NCBI RefSeq assembly: GCF_902167145.1
Contig: NC_050096.1
Location: forward strand, 82,642,683-82,706,682
Length of the DNA: 64,000 nt
Reading direction: 5' to 3'
From: Zea mays
Lineage: Eukaryota > Streptophyta > Magnoliopsida > Poales > Poaceae
Made by a program: the position numbers and the translations under genes. Of the stretch, positions 1 to 9,837 are shown one piece after another. Each line of letters begins with the position of its first letter. The first letter of the stretch is position 1. Below the pieces are notes generated by a model. That model was not told where the DNA came from. It ran no database searches and saw only the letters and a program-made list of their open reading frames with translations.

Positions 1-60
1 GGCATCGCCGACATGCCCATGTTAGCATGAAGAATCTTCACAAGCTTCTAAAGGGAGAAC
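1..60 (+). pseudogene. pol: Element A pol, first visible segment (pre-integrase zinc-binding region)
   Basis: Frame 2 reads through a histidine-rich stretch ([18 protein letters not shown]), the His part of the integrase HHCC zinc-binding domain. The frame is cut in the codon after KGE by element D. It continues at 9843 with the codons for [10 protein letters not shown], so the two pieces were once contiguous. The 5-base AGAAC at 56-60 is the left target-site duplication of D. Confidence 0.85.
56..60. repeat. Target-site duplication of element D (AGAAC)
   Basis: AGAAC stands immediately left of the D LTR (56-60) and immediately right of it (9838-9842). It is a perfect 5-base duplication, as expected for retrotransposon integration. 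Confidence 0.93.
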
Positions 61-1263
61 TGAAAGTCACCTAGAGGGGGGTGAATAGGTGGAATCTGGA
101 AATTATAAACTTATGCACACACTACAAGCCGAGGTTAGCGTTAGAAATAAAATCAAGTCCTAAAGAGAGGGCAAAAACAAATCACAAGCAAATAGCAAGA
201 GTGACATGGTGATTTGTTTTACCGAGGTTCGGCCCTCGAAGGCCTAGTCCCCGTTGAGGTGGTCACAAAGACCGGGTCTCTTTCAACCCTTTGCCTCTCT
301 CAAACGGTCACCTAGACCGAGTGAGCTTTTCTCCTTAATCAACGGGTCACTTAGACCTCTCACAAGGACCACCACAACTTGGTGTCTCTTGCGTTGATTA
401 CAAGTTGCTTGAGAACAAGAAAGAGGAAGAAGAAAAGCGATCCAAGCGCAAGAGCTCAAAGAACACGAGCAAAACTCTCTCTCTAGTCACTAATTGCTTT
501 GAGTAGAATTTGGGACTTGGAGAGGCTTTGATTCAATCTATTTGTGTCTTGTATTGAATGCACTAGCTCTTGTATTGAATGTGTTGGCTGAAAACTTGGA
601 TGCCTTCAAGTGTGGTGGTTGGGGGTATTTATAGCCCCCACCCACCAAAATGGTTGTTGGGGAGGTTGTCTGTCGACGGGCGCACCGGACAGTACGGTGC
701 GCCACCGGACACTGTCTGGTGTGCCAGCCACGTCACCCAACCGTTAGGGTTCGACCGTTGGAGCTTCTGACAACTGGGCCACCGGACAGTCCGGTGGTGC
801 ACCGGACAGGTCCTGTTCACTGTCTGGTGCGCCTTCTGACGCCTGCTGTGACGCTGCGCGCGCAGTCCGCACTGTTCACTGTCCACTGTTCACTGTTCAC
901 TTTTGCAGTCGACCGTTGGCGTAGTAGCCGCTGCTCTCACAGGCAAACCGGACAGTCCGGTGCTATACCGGACAGTTTGGTGAATTATACCGGGGAGCGA
1001 TTTCCAGAAACCCGAAGGTGGCAAGTTCGGAGTTGATCTCCCTGGTGCACCGGATAGTCCGGTGCGCCAGACCAGGGCAGCCTTCGGTTGAATTTGCTCC
1101 TTTCTTTTTGAACCCTATCTTGGACTTTTTATTGGTTTGTGTTGAACCTTTGGCACCTGTAGAACTCATAATCTAGAGCAAACTAGTTAGTCCAATTATT
1201 TGTGTTGGGCAATTCAACCACCAAAATTATTTTAGGAAAAGGTTTGACCCTATTTCCCTTTCA
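61..1263 (-). repeat. Element D 3' LTR (1203 bp)
   Basis: Read on the minus strand it runs from TGAAAGGGAAATAGGG to CTTTCA. A TATA box (TATAAATA, complement of 626-633) is present, preceded in U3 by several copies or remnants of the CACCGGAC-GTCCGGTG palindrome at about 665-1070. The small open frames in this stretch are incidental to the LTR. Confidence 0.92.
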
Positions 1264-1277
1264 ATCTCCCCCTTTTT
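1264..1277 (-). promoter_or_regulatory. Element D polypurine tract
   Basis: The complement reads AAAAAGGGGGAGAT directly before the 3' LTR. This is the standard primer site for plus-strand DNA synthesis in this clade and is identical to the PPT of element C. Confidence 0.9.
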
Positions 1278-1688
1278 GGTGATTGATGCCAACACAAACC
1301 AAAGCAAATATATAAGTGCAGAATTGAACTAGTTTGCATAAGGCAAGTGCAAAGGTTGCTTGGAATTAAACCAATATAATTATTTCATTAGATATGCATG
1401 GATTGTTTTCTTCTATTTTAACATTTTGGACCACATTTGCACCACATGTTTTGTTTTTGCAAATTCTTTTCGGAAATTCTTTTCAAAATCCTTTTTGCAA
1501 ATAGTCAAAGGTATATGAATAAGATTGAAAGAAGCATTTTCAAAATTTGAAATTTTCTCCCCCTGTTTCAAATGCTTTTCCTTTGACTTAAACAAAACTC
1601 CTCCTCAATGAAATTCTCCCCTTAGTGTTCAAGAGGGTTTTACAATTTTTTTTGAAGATACTTTCTCCCCCTTTTGAAAACTCATTAA

Positions 1689-1693
1689 GAAAC
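1689..1693. repeat. Target-site duplication of solo LTR J (GAAAC)
   Basis: GAAAC occurs at 1689-1693 and again at 2396-2400, exactly flanking the solo LTR. This shows a true insertion into element D followed by loss of the interior. Confidence 0.88.
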
Positions 1694-2395
1694 TGTTGGG
1701 GACTTGCTCTCAAATGCTATAAATTGAGAACAAGGCAACACAAAAACAGGTTATTTGTTAATGACTCTCATCCTTCAAAGCATTATTTCCCTAAGGATAT
1801 AATGCTTCTCGGACGAAGGTCTTGAAGGACATACCTTCATCATCTCAACATATATATATATATATATATATATAATAACAGCAAACGAAGCATGCAAAAC
1901 ATAAGAAACAAAGTGAAGAATTATATAACATTATCATATATATATATTTTTCTTTATATAATTGCCAATGAATATAAGGACAATATCGAATTACATCTAG
2001 TACCTTCGGCTTGACAGGAGACAAAGGTACAAGTGTGACGCAAAAAGCAAATGCCAAGTCAGCGTGAACAGTACGGGAGTACTGTTCATCTATTTATAGG
2101 CACGGGACGCAGCCCATGTGAAATTATATCCGTGCCCTTTACATTTGCTAGTGACTCTAAAGTAATCCACCGAGGTCTGAATAGTCTTTTCACTTTTAAG
2201 TCGGTTCCCTTTTTTGCCGTCATGCCGAAGCTCCCTTGCGTGTAGCTTCGGCGCCGTGTCATCCTTCGTGATGTTCTTGCTTCTCACTCTGTGTGGTTCT
2301 GATCCGAGTCCGAAGGTACCTGTTCATATATAATACTCGGGAAATATTGTTAAATCATGTTTTTGAGGACCTTCGGAAGACGAAGGCCCCCAACA
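1694..2395 (-). mobile_element. Solo LTR J, same family as gypsy element B, inside element D
   Basis: The complement begins TGTTGGGGGCCTTCG and ends AGTCCCCAACA, matching the ends and body of the element B LTR (13827-14501). The match includes the CTATAAATAGATGAACAGT promoter block, here the complement of about 2081-2099. It is 702 bp against 675 bp for B. The difference is partly a (TA)n tract at about 1850-1875 and TA-rich sequence at 1936-1950. A 5-base GAAAC duplication flanks it, and no internal sequence remains. This is the usual product of LTR-LTR recombination. Confidence 0.88.
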
Positions 2396-2772
2396 GAAAC
2401 CAATTTGAAAACTTCATTTTTAAAATTCGTTGTTGGTGGTGCGGTCCTTTTGCTTTGGGCTAATACTTTCTCCTCCTTTGGCATGAATCGCCAAAAATGG
2501 ATACTCGTGAGTGAAATATAAGCCCTATTAACATTTTCTCCCACTTGGGCAAACAAAATATGAGTGAAAGATTATAACAATGGAGAGATGGCGGAATACC
2601 GGCAAAGAGTAGATAATACCAATGGAGTTAAGTGGAAGCGTCGTCTTTGCCGAATACTCCATTTGCCTTTCAATTCTATGGCTAAGCATGAGAATGCACT
2701 TGAAAACATATTAGTCATAGACATAAAAGAGATATGATCAAAGGTATATAAATGAGCTATGTGTGCAATGTT

Positions 2773-5700
2773 TCAATCAAAATTCCTAGAATCAAGAATA
2801 TTTAGCTCATTCCTAAGTTTGGTAAAGGTTTTCTCATCTAAAGGCTTGGTAAAGATATCGGCTAATTGTTCTTTGGTGTTAATATAGGCTATCTCGATAT
2901 CCCCCCTTTGTTGGTGATCTCTCAAAAAGTGATACTGAATGGCTATGTGCTTAGTGCGGCTGTGTTCAACGGGATTATCCGCCATGCGGATTGAACTCTC
3001 ATTATCACATAGGAGAGAGACTTTGCTAAATTTGTAGCCATAGTCCATGAGGATTTGCCTCATCCAAAGCAATTGCGCGACACAATGGCCTACGACAATA
3101 TACTCGGCTTCGGCGGTGGAAAGAGCTACTGAGTTTTGTTTCTTTGAAGCCCAAGACACCAGGGATCTCCCCAGAAACTGACAAGTCCCTGATGTGCTCT
3201 TCCTATCAATTTTACACCCTGCCCAATCAGCATCTGAATATCCTAATAAATCAAAAGAGGATCCCTTAGGGTACCAAAGACCAAACTTAGGTGTATAAAC
3301 TAAATATCTCATGATTCTCTTCACGGGCCTAAGGTGAACTTCCTTAGGACCGGCTTGGAACCTTGCACACATGCATACGGAAAGCATAATATCTAGTCGA
3401 GATGCACATAAATAGAGTAAAGATCCTATCATCGACCGGTATACCTTTTGATCTACGGATTTACCTCCCGTGTCGAGGTCGAGATGCCCATTGGTTCCCA
3501 TGGGTGTCTTGATGGGCTTGGTATCCTTCATTCCAAACTTGGTGAGTATATCTTGAATGTACTTCGTTTGGCTGATGAAGGTGCCCTCTTGGAGTTGCTT
3601 GACTTGAAATCCTAGAAAATACTTCAACTCCCCCATCATAGACATCTCGAATTTTTGGACCATGATCCTACTAAACTCTTCACATGTAGATTTGTTAGTA
3701 GACCCAAATATAATATCATCAACATAGATTTGGCATACAAACAAATCTTTTGCAATAGTTTTAGTAAAGAGAGTAGGATCAGCTTTACCGACTTTGAAGC
3801 CATTAGTGATAAGGAAATCTCGAAGGCATTCATACCATGCTCTTGGGGCTTGCTTGAGCCCATAAAGCGCCTTTGAGAGTTTGTAAACATGGTTAGGGTA
3901 CTCACTATCTTCAAAGCTAGGAGGTTGCTCAACATAGACTTCTTCCTTGATTGGTCCATTGAGGAGGCACTCTTCACGTCCATTTGATATAGCTTAAAGC
4001 CATGGTAAGTAGCATAGGCAAGTAATATATGAATTGACTCAAGCCTAGCTACAGGTGCATAGGTTTCACCAAAGTCCAAACCTTCGACTTGTGAATAACC
4101 CTTGGCTACAAGTCATGCTTTGTTCCTTGTCACCACACCATGTTCATCTTGCTTTTTGCGGAATACCCACTTGGTTCCTACAACATTTTGATTAGGACGT
4201 GGAACCAAATGCCATACCTCATTCCTCGTGAAGTTGTTGAGCTCCTCTTGCATCGCCAGCACCCAATCCGAATCTTTAAGTGCATCCTCTACCCTGTGTG
4301 GCTCAATAGAGGAAACAAAAGAGTAATGTTCACAAAAATGAGCGACTCGAGATCGAGTGGTTACCCCCTTATGAATATCGCCGAGGATGGTGTTCACGGG
4401 GTGATCTCTTTGAATCGCCTGGTAGACTCTTGCGTGTGGTGGTCTTTGATCCTGTTCATCTTCCTTGTCTTGTTCATTGTCATCTCCCCCTTGATCAATG
4501 TCCTCCTCTTGAGGTGGCTCATCTTCTTGATCTTCTCCTTCATCATCTTGAGCCTGTTCCTCATCTTGAGTTGGTGGAGATGCTTGTATGGAAGTTGATG
4601 GTTGATCTTGTGCTTGTGGAGGCTCTTCGGATTCCTTAGGACACATCACATCCCCAATTGACATGTTCCTTAGCGCGACGCATGGAGCCTCTTCATCATC
4701 TAGCTCATCAAGATCAACTAGCTCTACTTGAGAGCCGTTAGTCTCATCAAACACAATGTCACAAGAAACTTCAACTAGTCTAGTGGACTTGTTAAAGACT
4801 CTGTATGCCCTTGTGTTTGAATCATAACCAAGTAAAAAGCCTTCTACAGCCTTAGGAGCAAATTTAGATTTTCTACCTCTTTTAACAAGAATAAAACATT
4901 TGCTACCAAAGACTCAAAAATATGAAACATTGGGCTTTTTACCGGTGAGGAGTTCATATGATGTCTTCTTGAGGATTCGGTGAAGGTAGAGACGGTTGAT
5001 GGCGTAGCAAGCGGTGTTGATTGCTTCCACCCAAAACCGGTCCAAAGTCTTATACTCATCAAGCATGGTCCTTGCCATGTCAAGTAGAGTTCTATTCTTC
5101 CTCTCCACTACACCATTTTGTTGTGGTGTGTAGGGAGAAGAGAACTCATGCTTGATGCCCTCCTCCTCAAGAAAGCCTTCAATTTGAGAGTTCTTGAACT
5201 CCGTTCCATTGTCGCTTCTAATCTTTTTGATCCTTAAGCCGAACTCATTTTGAGCCTGTCTCAAGAATCCCTTTAAGGTCTCTTGGGTTTGAGATTTATC
5301 CTGCAAAAAGAATACCCATGTGAAGCGAGAATAATCATCTACAATTACAAGACAATACTTACTCCCGCCGATGCTTATGTAAGCTATCGAGCCGAATAAA
5401 TCCATGTGGAGTAGCTCAAGCGGCCTGTCGGTCGTCATGATGTTCTTGTGTGGATGGTGGGTACCAACTTGCTTTCCTGCTTGACATGCGCTACAAATCC
5501 TGTATTTCTCAAAATGAACATTGGTTAGTCCCAAAATGTGCTCTCCCTTTAGAAGCTTGTGAAGATTCTTCATCCCAACATGGGCTAGTCGGCGATGCCA
5601 GAGCCAACCCATATTAGTCTTAGCAATTAAGCAAGTGTCGAGTTTAGCTCTATTGAAATCAACTAAGTATAGCTAACCCTCTAACACTCCCTTAAATGCT

Positions 5701-6028
5701 ACTGAATCATCACTTCTTCTAAAGACAGTAACACCTATATCCGTAAAAAGACAGTTGTAACCCATTTTACATAATTGAGAAACTGAAAGCAAGTTATAAT
5801 CTAAAGAATCTACAAGAAAAACATTGGAAATAGAATGGTCAGGTGATATAGCAATTTTACCAAGTCCTTGGACCAAACCTTGATTTCCATCCCCGAATGT
5901 GATAGCTCTTTGGGGATCTTGGTTTTTCTCATAGGAGGAGAACATCATTTTATCCCCAGGCATGTGGTTTTTGCACCCGCTATCAATGATCCAACTTGAG
6001 CCCCCGGATGTATAAACCTACAAAACAA
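2773..6028 (-). pseudogene. pol: Element D pol (protease, integrase, RT, RNase H), decayed
   Basis: The minus-strand frame starts just after the gag stop, one base out of frame with gag. The protease motif is DSG (just before 5963). The integrase zinc region and DDE core lie at about 5612-4914, with SDNGTEF and NGVVERKNR visible. RT has YVDD intact (complement of 3715-3726). RNase H follows with YSDADWAGC and STAEAEY, and the frame ends at 2773. It is broken by TAG at 5673-5675, TGA at 4914-4916 and TGA at 4113-4115. A one-base deletion near 3966, just before the [10 protein letters not shown] block, moves the remainder to another frame. Comparison with element C shows the lesions clearly; no functional Pol can be made. 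Confidence 0.92.
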
Positions 6029-6030
6029 GT

Positions 6031-8662
6031 TTAGGCCTTGTTCTTAGGTACCCAAACGGTCTTGGGTCCTTTCACATTAGAAACAATCACCTTGGGTACC
6101 CAAACACAAGTCTTTGACACCTTGTGTTTGCCCCCAATATATTTGGCAACTACTTTGCCTGATTTATTAGTTAAAACATAAGAAGCATCAAAAGTCTTAA
6201 ATGAAATATTAGGTTTATTTGATGCAATAGGAGATTTCTTTTTAGGCATTTTAACATGGGTAGAACACCTAGAGCTAGAAGCCTCATTCTGATAAATAAA
6301 AGCATGGTGAGAAACAGAATGAGTCTTCTTAGCATGAATTCTCCTAATCTTATCCTCAGGATAACCAGCAGGATATAAAATATAGCCCTCGTTATCGTGA
6401 GACATGGGAGCCTTGCCCTTTACAAAGTTAGACAATCTCTTAGGGGCATTAGGCTTGACATTGCCTCCCTGTTGGAAGCCAATGCCATCCTTAATGCCAG
6501 GGCGTCTCCCACTATAAAGCATACTACGATCAAATTTAAATTTTTTATTCTCTAATTCATGCTCGGCAATTTTAGCATCTAATTTTGCTATATGATCATT
6601 TTGTTGTTTAATCATAGCAATGTGATCATGGATAGCATCAATATTAACATCTCTACATCTAGGGCAAATAGAGACATGACTAACAGTAGATGTAGAGGGT
6701 TTGCAAGCATTTAATTCATCAATCTTAGCATGTAAAATAGCATTCTCATCTCTAAGATTGGAAATAGAAATATTGCAAACATTTAAATCTTTAGCCTTAG
6801 CAATTAATTTTTCATTCTCAATCTTAAGGCTAGAGATTGATTTATTCAACTTGTCAATTTTAGCAATTAAACTAGCATTATCATTTTTAAGTTTGACAAG
6901 AGAATCATCACACATATTTAATTTCTCAACCTTAGCAATTAATTTAGCATTCTCATTTCTAAGGTTGGAGATAGTGTCATGGCAAATGCTAAGCTCACTA
7001 GTTAATTTTTCACATTTTTCTACTTCATGAGCATAAGTATTTTTAACCTTAACATGCTTTTTGTTTTCCTTAATAAGGAAGTCCTCTTGGCTATCCAAGA
7101 GTTCATCCTTCTCATGAATAGCACTAATTAATTCATTCAACTTTTCCTTTTGTGGCATGTTTAGGTTGGCAAAAAGCGTGAACAAATCACCCTCATCATT
7201 ACTAGAGTTATCCTCATCACTAGATGTTGCATATTTAGTGGAGGCTCTAGATTTTACCTTCTTCTTCTTGCCATCTTTTGCCATGAGGCACTTGTGGCCG
7301 ACGTTGGGGAAGAGGAGGCCTTTGTTGACGGCGATGTTGGCGGCGTCCTCGTCGAAGGAGGAGTCGGTGGAGCTCTCATCGGAGTCCCACTCCCGGCATA
7401 CATGGGCATCGCCGCCCTTCTTCTTGTAGTATCTCTTCTTCTCCTTCTTCTTCCCCCTCTTGTCGTCGCCCCTGTCACTATCACTAGATAATGGAAATTT
7501 AGCAATGAAATGACCGGGCTTACTACACTTGTAGCAAACTTTCTTGGAGCGGGTCTTGTAATCCTTCCCCCTCCTTTGCTTGAGGATTTGGCGGAAGCTC
7601 TTGATGATGAGCGACATCTTCTCATTGTTGAGCTTGGAGGCGTCAATGGGGAGCCTACTTGATGTAGACTCTTCTTTCTTCTCCTCCGTTGCTTTGAAGG
7701 CAACGGGTTGGACCTCGGGTGTTGAGGTGGCGCCTCGCTCAATGATTTGTTTGGAGCCTTTGATCATTAATTCAAAGCTCACAAACTTTCCTATAACCTC
7801 CTCGGGAGACATTAGCTTGTATCTAGGATCACCACAAATTAATTGAACTTGTGTAGGATTAAGAAAAACAAGTGATCTTAGAATAACCTTGACCATTTCA
7901 TGGTCATCCCATTTTGTGCTCCTGAGGTTGCGCACTTGGTTCACCAAGGTCTTGAGCCGGTTGTACATGGCTTGTGGCTCCTCCCCTTGGTTGAGCATGA
8001 ATCGACCGAGCTCCCCCTCGATCGTCTCCCTCTTGGTGATCTTGGTCACCTCATCTCCTTTGTGCACGGTCTTGAGCACGTCCCAAATCTCTTTGGCACT
8101 CTTCAACCCTTGCACCTTATTATACTCCTCTCGACTTAGAGAGGCGAGGAGTATAGTAGTGGCTTGGGAGTTGAAGTGCCGGATTTGGGCAACCTCATCC
8201 GAATCATAATCTTCATCCCCTACGGATGGTACCTATACTCCAAACTCAACAACAACCCAAATGCTAGTGTGGAGTGAGGTTAGATGGTGCCTCATTTTAT
8301 CACTCCACATACAATAATCTCCACCATAAAAAACGGGTGGTTTGCCTAATGGGACGGAAAGTAAAGGAGTATGTTTAGAAATGTGAGGGTAGCGTAAGGG
8401 GATCTTACTAAACTTCTTGCGCTCATGGCGCTTAGAAGTGACGGACAACGCGTCGGAGCCGAAGGTAGATGGTGACGAAGAGTCAGTCTCGTAGTAGACC
8501 ACCTTCTTCATCTTTTTTTTTCTTGTCGCCGCTCCGATGCGACTTGGTGTGTGAAGGGGATCCCTTCCCCTTGTTGTCGGACTCTCCCGATGGAGTCTTC
8601 CCATGGCTTGTGGTGGGCTTCTCGCCGGTCACCACCTCCTTCTTGGCGTGATCTCCCGACAT
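6031..8662 (-). pseudogene. gag: Element D gag, decayed
   Basis: The ATG is at 8662 (MSGDHAKKE). The N-terminal basic and Ser-rich part is followed by a copia Gag core (YCMWSDKMRHHL, about 8325-8285) and the UBN2-like Gag region. A CCHC knuckle lies near 7540-7500, and a long coiled-coil rich in Lys, Asn and Leu spans about 7150-6540. The frame ends at 6031. Breaks are a frameshift in the poly-A/T run near 8513-8523 and an in-frame TAG at 8233-8235. The zinc knuckle reads CYKC....H....F, so its last Cys has become Phe and RNA packaging would be impaired even without the stops. Gag makes the capsid and binds genomic RNA. Confidence 0.9.
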
Positions 8663-8696
8663 CACTTCGAGCGGTTAGACTCTAATGAAGTACCGG

Positions 8697-8710
8697 GCTC
8701 TGATACCAAT
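8697..8710 (-). promoter_or_regulatory. Element D primer-binding site
   Basis: The complement reads ATTGGTATCAGAGC directly inside the 5' LTR. It contains TGGTATCAGAGC, the plant initiator-Met tRNA complement used by copia elements for minus-strand priming. Confidence 0.93.
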
Positions 8711-9837
8711 TGAAAGTCGCCTAGAGGGGGGGGGGGTGAATAGGCAGAATCTGAAAATTATAAACTTGAGCACACACTACAAGCTGAGGTTAGCGTTAGA
8801 AATAAAATTGAGTCCGAAAGAGAGGGCGAAAACAAATCACAAGCAAATAGCAAGAGTGACACGATGATTTGTTTTACCGAGGTTCAGCCCTTGAAGGCCT
8901 AGTCCCGTTGAGGTGGTCACAAAGACAGGGTCTGTTTCAACCCTTTCCCTCTCTCAAACGGTCACCTAGACTCAGTGAGCTTTTCTCCTTAATCAACGGG
9001 TCACTTAGACCCCTCACAAGGACCACCACAACTTGGTGTCTCTTGCGTTAATTACAAGTTGCTTGAGAACAAGAAAGAGGAAGAAAAAAAGCGATCCAAG
9101 CGCAAGAGCTCAAAGAACACGAGCAAAACTCTCTCTCTAGTGTGGTGGTTGAAAACTTGGATGCCTTGAAGTGTGGTGGTTGGGGGGTATTTATAGCCCC
9201 ACCCACCAAAATGGCCGTTGGGGAGGCTGTCTGTCGACGGGCGCACCGGACAATCCGGTGCGCCACCGGACACTGACAGGTGTGCCAGCCACGTCACCCA
9301 ACCGTTGGGTTCGATCGTTGGAGCTTCTGACAACTGGGCCACCGGACAGTCCGGTGGTGCACCGGACAGTCCGGTGGTGCACCGGACAGGTCCTGTTCAC
9401 TGTCCGGCGCACCTTCTAGCGCCTGCTCTGAATCTGCGCGCACAGTCCGCATTGTTCACTGTTCACTGTTCACTTTTGTAGTCGACCGTTGGTGCAGTAG
9501 CCATTGCTCCCGCTGGCACGCCGGACAGTCTGGTGAATTATAACGAGGAGCGATTTCCAGAAACCCGAAGGTGGCAAGTTCGGAGTTGATCTCCTTGGTG
9601 CACCAGACACTGTCTGGTGGCACACTAGACAGTCCGGTGCGCCAGACTAGGGCAGCCTTCGGTTGGATTTGCTCCTTTTTTTTGAACCCTATCTTGGACT
9701 TTTTATTGGTTTGTGTTAAACCTTTGGCACCTGTAGAACTCATAATCTAGAGCAAACTAGTTAGTCCAATTATTAGTGTTGGGCAATTCAACCACCAAAA
9801 TTATTTTAGGAAAAGGTTTGACCCTATTTCCCTTTCA
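8711..9837 (-). repeat. Element D 5' LTR (1127 bp)
   Basis: This is the partner of 61-1263. On the minus strand it starts TGAAAGGG at 9837 and ends GACTTTCA at 8711. A TATAAATA box is the complement of 9188-9195, with CACCGGAC-GTCCGGTG palindromes upstream (about 9240-9395). It lacks about 90 bases present in the other LTR and has a longer G run near 8727. It would drive D transcription if active. Confidence 0.92.

Larger units (their letters stand above)
1278..2772 (-). other. Element D 3' noncoding region between pol and PPT
   Basis: This is the untranslated region typical of Sireviruses between the end of pol and the 3' LTR. It is interrupted by solo LTR J (1694-2395). No coding frame of recognisable family is present. 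It is closely similar, in opposite orientation, to 12616-13640 of element A. The minus strand carries extra PPT-like runs, for example the complements of 1555-1565 and 1663-1673. Confidence 0.75.
61..9837 (-). mobile_element. Element D: complete-length but decayed Ji/Opie-type Sirevirus on the minus strand
   Basis: On the minus strand the order is 5' LTR (9837-8711), PBS (8708-8697), gag, pol, 3' noncoding region, PPT (1277-1264) and 3' LTR (1263-61). Both LTRs start TGAAAGGG and end CTTTCA, and both ends carry the TSD AGAAC. Over the 300 bases nearest the PBS end the LTRs differ by roughly 6 percent by eye. The 5' LTR also lacks about 90 bases near its promoter (around 9140). gag and pol carry at least four in-frame stops and two frameshifts, so D cannot move by itself. 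It also holds solo LTR J. Confidence 0.93.

Noticed and set aside
1850..1876. (TA)n tract as a possible origin or promoter
   Set aside because: It is a simple microsatellite inside solo LTR J and absent from the B LTR.
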